Shown piece by piece: positions 23,202-32,300 of a DNA stretch of 36,533 nucleotides (the first letter of the stretch is position 1; each line of letters begins with the position of its first letter). The DNA lies in the NCBI GenBank assembly GCA_036490795.1, contig DASXDG010000358.1, forward strand, positions 1 through 36,533, in the 5' to 3' direction. The notes under the pieces were generated by a model that was given only the letters and a program-made list of their open reading frames with translations, did no database searches and had not been told where the DNA came from. This DNA comes from JAFARZ01 sp036490795. GTDB taxonomy: Bacteria; Actinomycetota; Actinomycetes; Streptosporangiales; Streptosporangiaceae. The position numbers and the translations under genes are program-made.

Positions 23202-23432
23202 TCAGACCGCCGCGGCAGGCTGTCCCTGCAGTGCATGAACGTCGGCCGTGGTGAGGCCATTGCCCGCGATACCCCAGTCACCACTGCGAACCTCCTCCAC
23301 GAGGACCCAGGTGACCGGCCGCAGGTTCTCGCCCTCGATCTCGACCATCGTCTCGGTGATCTTGTGGATGATCTCCCGCTTTTGCTCCGGTGTGAATACA
23401 CCCTCGATCACTTTCACGCTGACCATCGGCAT
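23202..23432 (-). CDS. 4-oxalocrotonate tautomerase-family protein
   Basis: The 76-aa protein belongs to the 4-OT/tautomerase superfamily, in which Pro1 exposed after removal of Met is the general base. ATG 23432 (MPMVSVKVIEG) follows GGGAGAA, so the longer frame from 23465 is not used. The beta-alpha-beta unit with FTPEQKREIIHKITETMVEI is standard. The family acts as small trimer or hexamer enzymes, and the substrate here is unknown. It is upstream of and probably co-transcribed with the BTAD-TPR regulator. Confidence 0.88.
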   Translation of the reverse strand: MPMVSVKVIEGVFTPEQKREIIHKITETMVEIEGENLRPVTWVLVEEVRSGDWGIAGNGLTTADVHALQGQPAAAV

Positions 23433-23853
23433 TCCAGTTCTCCCTTCACGATGAACGTCCGTCAAGAGGAGAATCCCGCCGCACCGTGTGACGCCTCGTG
23501 TGATGCGCTGGTCCGCGTTATCAGCGGCTGGCGATCTCGTCGGAGGCGAGGGGAATGACTGGGTCCGGCACGCTCGTCACCGCCGGAACCGGTGCCGGGA
23601 GGAGAACGTGCATGCCCAGAAGCTCGGCATGAACGACAGCCGCCGGTAGGCGGGCAGTAGCCGTAGTTGCGCAACGATCATGAGCAACCCGTAACGGGCG
23701 CGACTTCGATTTCCCCCAGCCATCGTCGCGATTGCGATTAACGTGTCAGATTTCCCTATCGTGGAAGATTGCCCCTCGAAAACGGGGGTCAGACTTCCAC
23801 GAAGGGATAGTCCTCCACGTTGTTGACGCCGCGACCGCGACCAACGTCAATGA
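23433..23853. other. 421-bp intergenic stretch with one strong hairpin
   Basis: No convincing gene is present. The only long frames lack family signatures and sensible composition. The notable feature is the stem-loop at 23754-23806, listed separately. A direct repeat GTCAGA(T/C)TTCC flanks part of it. The promoter of the tautomerase operon should lie at the left end. Confidence 0.6.
23754..23806. terminator. Nested stem-loop downstream of the tetR gene at 23854
   Basis: TCGTGGAAG (23759-23767) pairs exactly with CTTCCACGA (23794-23802). An inner CCCC/GGGG stem (23772-23775, 23784-23788) and an outer CCCT/AGGG pairing extend it. It lies about 50 bp after the minus-strand tetR stop and is a likely terminator without a U-tract. 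Confidence 0.55.
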
Positions 23854-24465
23854 CTAATCGGGCGCCATAGGCGCTCTGGGGCGGCGGTCATTGCCGGCGC
23901 ACATGCCGGTGAGCAACGCGCTGACCTGCACCCGCAGTTCGGCTTGCGCCGGTACCGCCGACCCGCCCGCGCCAGCCAGCGCATAAAAGGCGGTCCCCTC
24001 GATCCAGGCGATAAGAGTCCAGGCGTCCCGCGCGGGCGCCGCCGACCCCGCGAGCTCGAGCAGTCCGGTCAGCTGACCGCGGAGCTCGCCGCCCAGTTCG
24101 TCATACGCGATGCGCAACTCCTGCCGCTTGGTCGCTTCGAACGCCAGCTCAAGCCGCGCGAGCGTCCGGCGCCGGGTCGCATCGTCGGTGAGCATCTTGT
24201 GCAGCATGGTTGCCAGCAACCCGGCCAGGCTGGAGGGAGTAAGCGCGGGGCCGCCGCCCGCTTGGGCGGCGCCATCGGCGGCGTCGAGTTCGGCGATCCT
24301 GCGCAGGGTGAGCATCAGCAGTGCGGCGCGGGTCCTGGCGTAGTTCGACGTTGTGCCCGGGGGCATGTCGCCTGCCGCGTCGACGGCGCGATGCGTCAGG
24401 CCGCGCATGCCTTGCCCGGCTAGAACGGCAATCGCGGCATCTCCGACTTCACCAATCCTGCTCAC
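23854..24465 (-). CDS. TetR-family regulator divergent to the FAD monooxygenase
   Basis: The 203-aa protein has an N-terminal helix-turn-helix (about residues 5-50, GDAAIAVLAGQGMRGLTHRAVDAAGDMPPGTTSNYARTRAALL) of the TetR type. The ligand domain is all-helical. The start is a GTG at 24465. The 70-bp divergent region to the monooxygenase gene carries two CTAC…GTAG palindromes, so it most likely controls both genes. Confidence 0.85.
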   Translation of the reverse strand: MSRIGEVGDAAIAVLAGQGMRGLTHRAVDAAGDMPPGTTSNYARTRAALLMLTLRRIAELDAADGAAQAGGGPALTPSSLAGLLATMLHKMLTDDATRRRTLARLELAFEATKRQELRIAYDELGGELRGQLTGLLELAGSAAPARDAWTLIAWIEGTAFYALAGAGGSAVPAQAELRVQVSALLTGMCAGNDRRPRAPMAPD

Positions 24466-24474
24466 CCGCCCAGG

Positions 24475-24508
24475 CTACTATGGCTGTAGTAGACACTACG
24501 GATGTAGT
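24475..24508. promoter_or_regulatory. Divergent operator between tetR and the FAD monooxygenase gene
   Basis: CTACTATGGCTGTAGTAG (24475-24492) is a 6-6-6 palindrome. ACTAC-GGAT-GTAGT (24495-24508) is a second, offset one. Both share TAC/GTAG half-sites, suggesting two bound TetR dimers in the divergent promoter. Confidence 0.6.
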
Positions 24509-24534
24509 AATCACTCAAACCGGGAGGCGTGCAC

Positions 24535-25677
24535 ATGACAAGGAACGCCATCGTGATAGGAGCCGGGATCGGCGGACTGACCGCGGGCGTGGCGCTCGGC
24601 CGGGCTGGCTGGACCGTTACCGTGCTGGAACGCGCCAAGGCGCTCGAACGTGTCGGATCCGGCCTGGGCCTTGGCCCCAACGCGCTGCACGCTCTGGACG
24701 CGATCGGCCTCGGTGCGGACGTGCGTGGATTCGCGGCGGTGCAAGGCACCGGCGGTGTGCGCCGGGCGGACGGGCGCTGGCTGGTGCGTACCGACCTGGG
24801 CGCGGTCGCCAGGCGGTTCGGCGACCCGCAGCTGATGGCGTTGCGCGCCGACCTGACGAACCTGCTCGCTGGCCAGTTGCCGGACGGCGCGCTGCGTACG
24901 GGCACAACGGTCGTCGCCGTGGACGCAGGGGAGCCCGAGCCGGGCCGCCGTGCGCGCGTGATCACCGGATCGGGCGAGCTCGACGCGGATCTGGTCGTCG
25001 CCGCCGACGGCGTCAACTCGCTGACGCGCCAGACATTGTTCCCCGACTACCCAGGGCCGAGGTTCGCCGGCGTCACGGCGTGGCGGTTCGTCGCGCGGCG
25101 TCCGGCCAGCAGCGTCGAGCCGGCCGAGAGCTGGGGGACCGGTTCGGTATTCGGCGTGGTCCCGGTGGCGGATGACCTGATCTACTGCTACGCCAGCGCG
25201 CGGTCCGGCCCGGACACTCGCGGCGATGACGAGGCGGCCGAGCTCAAGCGCCGGTTCGGCGGATGGCATCAGCCGATCCCGGAACTCATCGGCGCGGCAG
25301 GGCAGGACGACGTGCTGCGCAACGACGTGTACTGGCTCGCCGATCCGCTGGCCGCCTATCATTGCGGCCGCGTGGCACTGTTGGGTGACGCCGCGCACGC
25401 CATGACGCCGCACCTCGGCCAGGGCGCCTGCCAGGCTATCGAGGACGCCGTGGTGCTGGCCAGCACGGCCCCCGATCTGGCCCAGTACACGGCCGCCCGG
25501 ATGGCGCGAACCAGGATGGTGGTCACCGCGTCCCACCGCGCCACCCGGCTCACCGCGACGACGTCGCGTCCGGCCGCCGCGGCGAGGAACGCCGGCGTCT
25601 GGCTGGCCGGGCACCTGGCTCCTGGTCTGATGATCCGCCAGATGGCCCCCATCGCCTCATGGACCCCGCCCGTGTAA
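24535..25677 (+). CDS. FAD-dependent monooxygenase (PHBH fold)
   Basis: The 380-aa protein is a class A flavoprotein monooxygenase. The dinucleotide-binding motif is at the start (VIGAGIGGLTAGVALGRAG). The DG motif is VVAADGVNS. The GD motif that binds the FAD ribityl/phosphate is LLGDAAHAMTPHLGQGA (about 282-298). These hydroxylate or epoxidise small aromatic or polyketide-like molecules using NAD(P)H. ATG 24535 has GGGAGG 7 nt upstream, and the GTG at 24529 is not used. It could tailor a product of the region, but nothing ties it to the lanthipeptide or NRPS, and the TetR pairing suggests drug or catabolic control. Confidence 0.9.
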   Translation: MTRNAIVIGAGIGGLTAGVALGRAGWTVTVLERAKALERVGSGLGLGPNALHALDAIGLGADVRGFAAVQGTGGVRRADGRWLVRTDLGAVARRFGDPQLMALRADLTNLLAGQLPDGALRTGTTVVAVDAGEPEPGRRARVITGSGELDADLVVAADGVNSLTRQTLFPDYPGPRFAGVTAWRFVARRPASSVEPAESWGTGSVFGVVPVADDLIYCYASARSGPDTRGDDEAAELKRRFGGWHQPIPELIGAAGQDDVLRNDVYWLADPLAAYHCGRVALLGDAAHAMTPHLGQGACQAIEDAVVLASTAPDLAQYTAARMARTRMVVTASHRATRLTATTSRPAAAARNAGVWLAGHLAPGLMIRQMAPIASWTPPV

Positions 25678-25701
25678 TTGCCCACCGCGCTGGTGTTGCG
25701 G

Positions 25702-28617
25702 TCAGAGACTGTCCGCGGGGCCCGGATCAGGGAGCAGCACCGACGGCAGCGGGCTGCCGGGATGCATCCGGAGCAGCTGATAGGCCATGCCGCCGATCCC
25801 TGGCAGCAGGCCAGGGTGCAGCGTGTCCCTTGCCAGGCCGCTGACCGGCCCGTGTTCGCCTAGGCCACTGATGACGCGGGCGGCAACGGCATCTGATTCC
25901 ACTCCACGGGGCTGAACCCCTGCCGCCAGCGCTAGGCCGATGACCTCCCAGATGCCGAGGTCACCGTGGCACAGCGTGTGGTTGTGGCCGAGACCGTTCG
26001 CCCAGGAACAGGCAGCCGCTCTGGCCAGTACCTCCGTCCAGCCATCGCCGCCCATCCGGGCCAGGTCAGCCGCGACGATGCCGATACCGCCGGCGCCGTG
26101 GCACCAGGCCGCCGTGATCTGGCCGGGTTCACGCAGGTCGGTCCAGCATCCGGCAGCCGCGTCATAGAGCGATTCCTCGAATGCGAACGCGGCGTCAGCG
26201 AGCTGGCTGAACGACTCCGCCTCGTCGCGGATTGCCCGTACCGCCGGATCGGCCGCAAGCCGGGCCAGCCCCCAGCCGATGCCGGTCGCGCCGTGCGCGG
26301 CCCCGCCTATTCCTGCCGGGAACACCGAGGTTTCCCAGCGAGCGCCCGTGCTACCGGTCTTGGCCGCGTCCACCAGTCGCTTCCCCGCCTGGCGCGCGAG
26401 CGACGTCCAGCGAGCATCGCCGGTCCATTCGCCCAGGCGCAGCAGCGGGACAATCGCGCCAGCGACACCGCGGAACAGGTCGAACGCGTCGTCCTCCGCT
26501 ATCGCCGCGCTGATCTGGCGGCCGGCTGCCAGCGCGCGGCTGATCGCGTCCGCCGCGCTCAGGCCCGCAACGCGCAGCCTGCCGAGCAGGAGCCAGCCCC
26601 AGATCTGTGAGGCGAGGCCGATATAGCCACCTGGCGCGCTGGGCCTGATCGCTATCTCGCCGCCCATGTCCCGCTCGTCTTGATCTTCGATCGCCCGCAC
26701 CGTGCTGAGCGTGTCAGCGAGCAGCTGGTCTAGTCCGTCGACCGGGTCGGCCCGGTCATGTGACGTCTCGAATTGATAGGCCGCGACGGCGACGGCGACG
26801 CCGGACAGTCCGTTGTACAGGTCGGCGGACAGCGGCCGTACTGCCCAGCCAGTCGGGCTGATCACCGGTGCGATCCAGGTCACGGTCCCATCGTCGGCCC
26901 TGATCGCGACGTCCCTGATGGTCCGCATGATGCTGGCCGCTATCAGCCGGCGACGCCGGTCCAGGTTGTCGAGGCGTACCCGGGTCGCCGCGACGGGCCT
27001 ATCGCCAGGCGACATGCCCTCATTGAGGTAGGCACTGACTAGCGTCCCGGAGATCACCTGCACGTCCATGCGAAGATCACTGCCGCGCCATCTGCGCAAG
27101 GCATCACTGATGAGATCCATGGCCTGGCCGTGGCAGGTTCCACGCGGGCCGGCCAGCAGTCCTGTGCGTGGTGTCGTCATGAATACGGGGACGTCGCCGT
27201 CCCGGAGCTCGGCGATTTCCGCGTCGATCACCGTGCGGTCACCGGGTGCGGCAGACGCGTTGCCCGCATGCACCGCCAGCAGCCTGGCGGCATGTTCGAT
27301 CGCGGCCGGCTCGTCGTGCATCGAGGCAGGATGCCAGAGCATCCGGCCCAGCTCCATATAGGTCTGGGTGTTCCTGACCACGACGCGGACCGGGCAGTCG
27401 GCGAAGTCCCGCATCGGCCCGGCGAGTTCGCCCGACTCATCGAGATCGTGCAATCTGGCGGTCATCTCGGTGAAGCCCGACAGCACTAGATGCCAGTACC
27501 GGGCCAGAACAGGCTCCGGGCTTGGGTGGTTGCCCGCCGCCTCGATCCGCCTGCGCTCGTAACCCATTCGTGCCTCGTCGGTACCCGCGCCGACGACCAC
27601 AGGAACGGATACATACGGCTGCTGGCCTGGCAAGGCGCCCACGGCCGAGGAATCGACCCCTCGCCAGCCGAGCGCCTCACCCCGGCCGGGTAGTAGCCCC
27701 GTGCGCAGCGCGCTGTCGGCGATCAGCTGAGCGGAAATGTCGTTCGCCTGCCCGTATCCCGATGCAATGGCCGCCGCATGCGGTGTGAACAGCGTCTCGC
27801 AATCGACGACGACGGGGACCGGACCGCAGGCGATGACATTCTCGGCGTGCAGGTCACTGCCGCCGACCAGGCGCATGATGGCGAGCCAGTGCCCTATGCC
27901 CCGGTAGAACAGGCGCAGCTCTTCCTCGCCAGAGCAGTAGCGGTGCTGGACATGCTCGGCCCAGCCGTAGCCGGACCGACTGAGCACGGCGGGAACCCGG
28001 ATGCGGCTGGCACCTGGCTGACCGACGGCGGTCACGAAGCTCACCAGCCGGGCCAGGCACGCGTCCACGTCCACAGAGCGGGGCTTGTAGACCACGTGGC
28101 CGCCATCCGCCATTCGCAGCACGGCGACGGTCTTGCCGCGGTTGTGGCTATCCCCTGCGCCGAACCTCACCTCGGCGAGCTGCCCAGCGCCGCTCCCCGG
28201 CAGGCCAGCCAGCTCGCGATGGTCGGCCGCGAACCGGGCGCCCATGGCCAGGGCCGCACCGCAGCCGTTGCCGACCACTGCCCGGATGCGGACAAGCAGG
28301 GAAGGGTAGTGGTCAGCAAGCGACTCCCAGAAGCTGAGCCGCTTGGTACCCGACAACCATTCCTGCCAGCGGGCGGCCGGATCAGGGGCACGCAGGTGCC
28401 CGCTTACCCTCGCCGAGTTGAGCTCGACCAGCAGGATCCGGTTGACCTTCAGCAGCGCGGCTGACGTGACGTGCGCACGCGCCGCGGTGCAGATCGCTTC
28501 GGCTTCCGCATCCGCCAGGCCGGGCACCGAGCCAAGCTGAACCGCCAGGTCGGCCAAGTCAGGTTCGACAAGGCAGCCCAGAGCGGTCTCAAATCCGGTT
28601 GATGCCCGGCTCGGCAT
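25702..28617 (-). CDS. lanM: Class II lanthipeptide synthetase LanM
   Basis: The 971-aa bifunctional enzyme dehydrates Ser/Thr and forms lanthionine rings. The N-terminal dehydratase (about 1-600) has kinase-like residues K178 (VVYKPRS), D255/H257/N260 (GGSDLHAEN) and D272 (VVDCET). The LanC-like cyclase (about 600-971) has zinc ligands C839 (WCHG) and C883-H884 (TLCHG), and His775 in GGAAHGATG. All key residues are present, so it should be active. The start lies 9 nt after the precursor stop without a clear Shine-Dalgarno, so translation is probably coupled. No LanT exporter, protease or immunity gene is adjacent. Confidence 0.97.
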   Translation of the reverse strand: MPSRASTGFETALGCLVEPDLADLAVQLGSVPGLADAEAEAICTAARAHVTSAALLKVNRILLVELNSARVSGHLRAPDPAARWQEWLSGTKRLSFWESLADHYPSLLVRIRAVVGNGCGAALAMGARFAADHRELAGLPGSGAGQLAEVRFGAGDSHNRGKTVAVLRMADGGHVVYKPRSVDVDACLARLVSFVTAVGQPGASRIRVPAVLSRSGYGWAEHVQHRYCSGEEELRLFYRGIGHWLAIMRLVGGSDLHAENVIACGPVPVVVDCETLFTPHAAAIASGYGQANDISAQLIADSALRTGLLPGRGEALGWRGVDSSAVGALPGQQPYVSVPVVVGAGTDEARMGYERRRIEAAGNHPSPEPVLARYWHLVLSGFTEMTARLHDLDESGELAGPMRDFADCPVRVVVRNTQTYMELGRMLWHPASMHDEPAAIEHAARLLAVHAGNASAAPGDRTVIDAEIAELRDGDVPVFMTTPRTGLLAGPRGTCHGQAMDLISDALRRWRGSDLRMDVQVISGTLVSAYLNEGMSPGDRPVAATRVRLDNLDRRRRLIAASIMRTIRDVAIRADDGTVTWIAPVISPTGWAVRPLSADLYNGLSGVAVAVAAYQFETSHDRADPVDGLDQLLADTLSTVRAIEDQDERDMGGEIAIRPSAPGGYIGLASQIWGWLLLGRLRVAGLSAADAISRALAAGRQISAAIAEDDAFDLFRGVAGAIVPLLRLGEWTGDARWTSLARQAGKRLVDAAKTGSTGARWETSVFPAGIGGAAHGATGIGWGLARLAADPAVRAIRDEAESFSQLADAAFAFEESLYDAAAGCWTDLREPGQITAAWCHGAGGIGIVAADLARMGGDGWTEVLARAAACSWANGLGHNHTLCHGDLGIWEVIGLALAAGVQPRGVESDAVAARVISGLGEHGPVSGLARDTLHPGLLPGIGGMAYQLLRMHPGSPLPSVLLPDPGPADSL

Positions 28618-28626
28618 TAGCCGCGG

Positions 28627-28821
28627 TCAGCAGCAGTGATCATGGACTGAGCCAGTGCAATTGGTGCCGCACTGCGCCGTGATGATCTTGCCGCTCATGG
28701 TGATTTCGGACTCCGCGTACCTGCCGCTAGGAAACAGTGGACCCGCCGGGCTGTCCAGGCTGGCGCTGGAGCGCCAGGCGTTGACTGTCTGAGCAATGCT
28801 CGTTGCGGTCTCGACGCTCAT
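28627..28821 (-). CDS. lanA: Class II lanthipeptide precursor (LanA)
   Basis: The 64-aa peptide begins at ATG 28821 with AGAGG upstream. An N-terminal helix-prone segment (ATSIAQTVNAWRSSASL) is followed by DSPAGPLFPSGRYAESEI, a leader motif I associate with actinobacterial class II precursors. The C-terminal core has Ser/Thr at 41, 43, 48, 53, 56 and 58, and Cys at 51, 55, 63 and 64 (…TAQCGTNCTGSVHDHCC). Four Cys and enough upstream Ser/Thr allow up to four rings. There is no double-glycine before the core, so the cleavage site is unclear. It directly precedes lanM. Confidence 0.92.
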   Translation of the reverse strand: MSVETATSIAQTVNAWRSSASLDSPAGPLFPSGRYAESEITMSGKIITAQCGTNCTGSVHDHCC

Positions 28822-29305
28822 GCAGATCCTCTCGTTCCGCCTACCGCAACGGCGGCAGGCATCCCAGTTGCTATACACCGAAAGCTACAAAGAACGCTTA
28901 ACAGGCAATATGGGATCAACGGCTACTCTTATGTCACCCGGGCAGGCGCCGGCGCGGAGCCCTCGTCCAACAGGGTTTCTAGTCGTTGTCCGCACGCTGG
29001 GCGTGCTGGTGGTCTGGCCCGGCTTGGCAGCCGCAGGTAAAAGTGCGCGGATGGAACCGGGATTTCCTGGAGCGAGGTAACTGCCCCGTCCGGAAAGGCG
29101 AGCCGCACGGCCGCGGCGCCCTGCAGCTGCATCAGCCCTGCGACCGGTCCGCGCGCAATGCAGAAGGTGGCGGTGTACGTCCTGGATTGCGAAGCTGTCG
29201 TGTTGGAGCCTCTCCTCTGGGGCGGTCGGCATGCGCGGACCTCCTGGGCAGCGTCCGCTGCGGATTGCCCTGGACAGTCATGTGCCAGTGGTGTCGCCCA
29301 TCGGA
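28822..29305. other. 484-bp divergent region between lanA and the NRPS gene
   Basis: It should hold the divergent promoters. No long gene is convincing. Minus-strand frames (for example 28929-29132) have a protein-like core (AFPDGAVTSLQEIPVPSAHF) but no good start or family match. A 55-codon plus-strand ORF at 29158-29325 ends in a Cys/Ser-rich stretch and is discussed separately. Confidence 0.5.
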
Positions 29306-32300
29306 ATGAGGACCATTGTGGCTAGTAGCCTTCGCCCGGAACCATCCGAGGAAAGTACGTTTCTGACCCGGGCTGTGGTCCGGCCGGGGCGGGTGCCGCT
29401 GTCATATGCGCAGCAGCGGCTGTGGTTCCTGGAACAGTTCCACGGGTCCGGCACGGCGCTCAACTTGCCGTTTGTGTGGCGGCTGCACGGCCGGGTGGAT
29501 GCCGGGGCGCTGACTGCCGCGCTGGGTGATGTGATCGGCCGTCATGAATCGCTGCGAACCGTGGTCGCGGTCGATGAGGGGCAGCCCTGGCAGCAGGTGA
29601 TCCCCGCGGAGCAAGTGCTTGTCCCGGTGACGGTGGCCGCTGTGTGGCCGGGGGAGGTGGCCGGGCGGATCAGTGCCGCGGCGGGGCATGTGTTCGACGT
29701 CGCTGGTGAGCTACCCATCCGGGCGTGGCTGCTCATGGTGAGCGCGGATGAGCATGTGCTCGTTCTGGTGTGTCATCAGATGGCTTGTGATGGCTGGTCC
29801 ATGCAAGTGCTGATGGCCGACCTGGCCACCGCGTACACAGCCCGGCGGGACGGGAGCACGCCGGACTGGGCATCCCTTCCTGTCCAGTACGCGGATTACA
29901 CGTTGTGGCAGCGGGACCTGCTCGGCGCCGCCGAGGAAGACGGCCGGGAAGACGGCGGGGTGATTGCCGGGCAGATCCGGTACTGGCGGGAGGTGCTGGC
30001 CGGGCTGCCGGACGAGCTGGCGTTGCCGTTCGACCGGCCGCGGCCGGCGGAGCCGTCGCGGCGTGGCGGTACGGTGCGGTGGCAGCTGGCCGATGCTGGC
30101 CTGCACGCGGCGCTGGCCGGGTTGGGCGCCGCGCAGCGGGCGAGTGTGCTGATGGTGCTGCAGGCAGGGCTGGCCGCAATGCTGTCCCGGCTGGGCGGGG
30201 GCACTGATATCCCGTTGGGTGTCCCGGTGGCGGGGCGGGCCAGTGAAGTCATGCATGACATGGTGGGGTTGCTCGGGAACACGCTGGTGCTGCGCACCGA
30301 TCTGTCCGGCAACCCCAGCTTTACTGAGCTGCTGTGCCGGGTCAGGGAGAGGTTGCTGGCCGCGCGGGAGCGGCAGGATGTGCCGTTCGGGCAGCTGGTT
30401 GAGGAGCTGAACCCGGTCCGGTCCCCGGCCCGGCATCCGCTGTTCCAGGTCATGGTGGCTGACCAGGATTTCGGCGTGGTGGACTGGCGGGTGCCCGGGC
30501 TGTGCACTGAGGCGGAACCGGTCTCCTCGGTGGCGACTGAGTTCGACCTGATGCTGGGTTTCCGGGAGGACCGTAACGCCGATGGGTCGCCGGCCGGGAT
30601 CAGCGCGACCCTGGAGTATGCGCGGGACCTGTTCGATGAGGTGACAGCGGGGGTGCTGGCCGCGCGGCTGACGGCGCTGCTGGGGCAGGTGGTGGCCAGC
30701 CCGGCGCGTCCGGTGGGTGACGTCGAACTGCTCACTGAGTCTGAGCGGCGGCTGCTGGCGCAATGGAATGACACGGCGCGGGATGTGCCCGAGCGAGCGT
30801 GGCCGGAGCTGTTCCAGGAGCAGGTGGCGCGGACCCCGGGCACGGTGGCGGTGATGCATCACGGTACCGCGCTGACCTATGCCGAGCTGAACGCGCGCGC
30901 CAACCAGCTGGCCCGGTACCTGTGTGCCCGCGGCGCGGGTCCGGAGCGGACGGTGGCGATCGCGATGCCCCGGTCGGCGGAGATGATCGTGGCAGTGGTG
31001 GCGGTGCTGAAGACCGGTGCCGCGTACGTGCCGGTGGACCCGGGGTATCCGGCGGACCGGATCGGTTACATGCTGGCTGAGACCGGACCGGTCGCGGTGG
31101 TCACGACTGCCGCGACCGGGCGGGATCTGCCTGGCGGCGCACCTCAGGTCGCGCTGGATGATTCCGCGACCGCTGCCGCTTTGTCCGCGCTCCCGGCCAC
31201 GGACCCGGGCGTGGCGTACGCACCGTCCGGGCGGGCGATCGTGATGTACACGTCGGGGTCGACGGGGCGCCCGAAGGGCGTGATGATCGAGCACGGCGGC
31301 CTGGCCGATCAGGTCGCCTGGATCGGCACCGAGTTCTCGGCGGCGGAGTTGTCCAGGATGGTGGCCGCTACGTCGCTGAGCTTCGATGTATCGGTGTTCG
31401 AGATCCTCGGGACGCTGGCGTGGGGCGGGACGGTCGAGGTTGTCCGCAACGTCCTCGCGCTGGCTGATGAGTTCCCGGACCCGGATGTCCCGCGGCTGGT
31501 CAGCGGCGCCCCGTCGGCGATCGCGCAGGTGATCACCACTGCCTCCAAGGTCGAGGTCGCCGCTCAGACGGTGGTGGTGGGCGGGGAGGCGTTCACCGCG
31601 CGGGCGCTGGCGCAGATCCAGGCGACGTGGCCGGGGGCGCGGGTGGTGAACATCTACGGGCCGACCGAGACGACGGTCTACGTCACCTCATGGAGCACGG
31701 GCAGCGGACCGGAGCAGGTTCCCACGATCGGGCGGCCGACCGGCAATACCCGGACCCTGGTCCTCGACGGCCGGCTGCATCAGGTCCCGCCGGGGGTGGC
31801 CGGGGAACTGTACCTGGCCGGGCGGGGCGTGGCCCGCGGCTACCTGAACCGCCCGGGGCTGACCGCGGAGCGGTTCGTGCCCTGCCCGTACGGGACGCCC
31901 GGGGAACGGATGTACCGGGTCGGGGACCTGGCCAGGTGGAACCAGGCCGGCGAGCTGGAATACCTGGGCCGCGCGGATGACCAGGTGAAGGTCCGCGGCA
32001 TCCGGATCGAGCTTGGCGAGATCGAGACCGTCCTCGCCGCCCTGCCCGCCGTCGCGGACGCCGCGGTGATCGTCCGCGAAGACCAGCACGGAGACCAGCG
32101 GCTCACCGGGTACGTCGTCCCGGCCGCAGGGACGGTCCTGGATCCGGCCGGGCTGCGGACCGCGGCGGCCCGGATGCTGGCGCCGTTCATGGTGCCCGCC
32201 GCGATCGTGGTCCTGGACCGGCTGCCGCTGAACCCGAACGGCAAACTGGACCGCCGTGCCCTGCCCGTACCGGACTACGCAGCCGCCGCCACCAGTGGCC

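Noticed and set aside
23462..23674. 70-codon minus-strand frame before the tautomerase gene
   Set aside because: It has Ser/Arg/Gly-rich content, no start signal and no motif. It also overlaps the tautomerase leader region.
24535..25677. FAD monooxygenase as a lanthipeptide tailoring enzyme
   Set aside because: It has its own divergent TetR and operators, is convergent to lanM, and belongs to a family acting on small aromatic molecules. No evidence ties it to the peptide.
28885..29232. 115- and 67-codon minus-strand frames upstream of lanA
   Set aside because: The frames overlap in different phases, lack a Shine-Dalgarno and match no lanthipeptide accessory protein. One stretch looks protein-like but is too short to call.
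29711..31294. 527-codon minus-strand frame within the NRPS gene
   Set aside because: Arg/His/Gln/Pro-rich composition and exact antisense overlap with conserved C and A domains mark it as a shadow.
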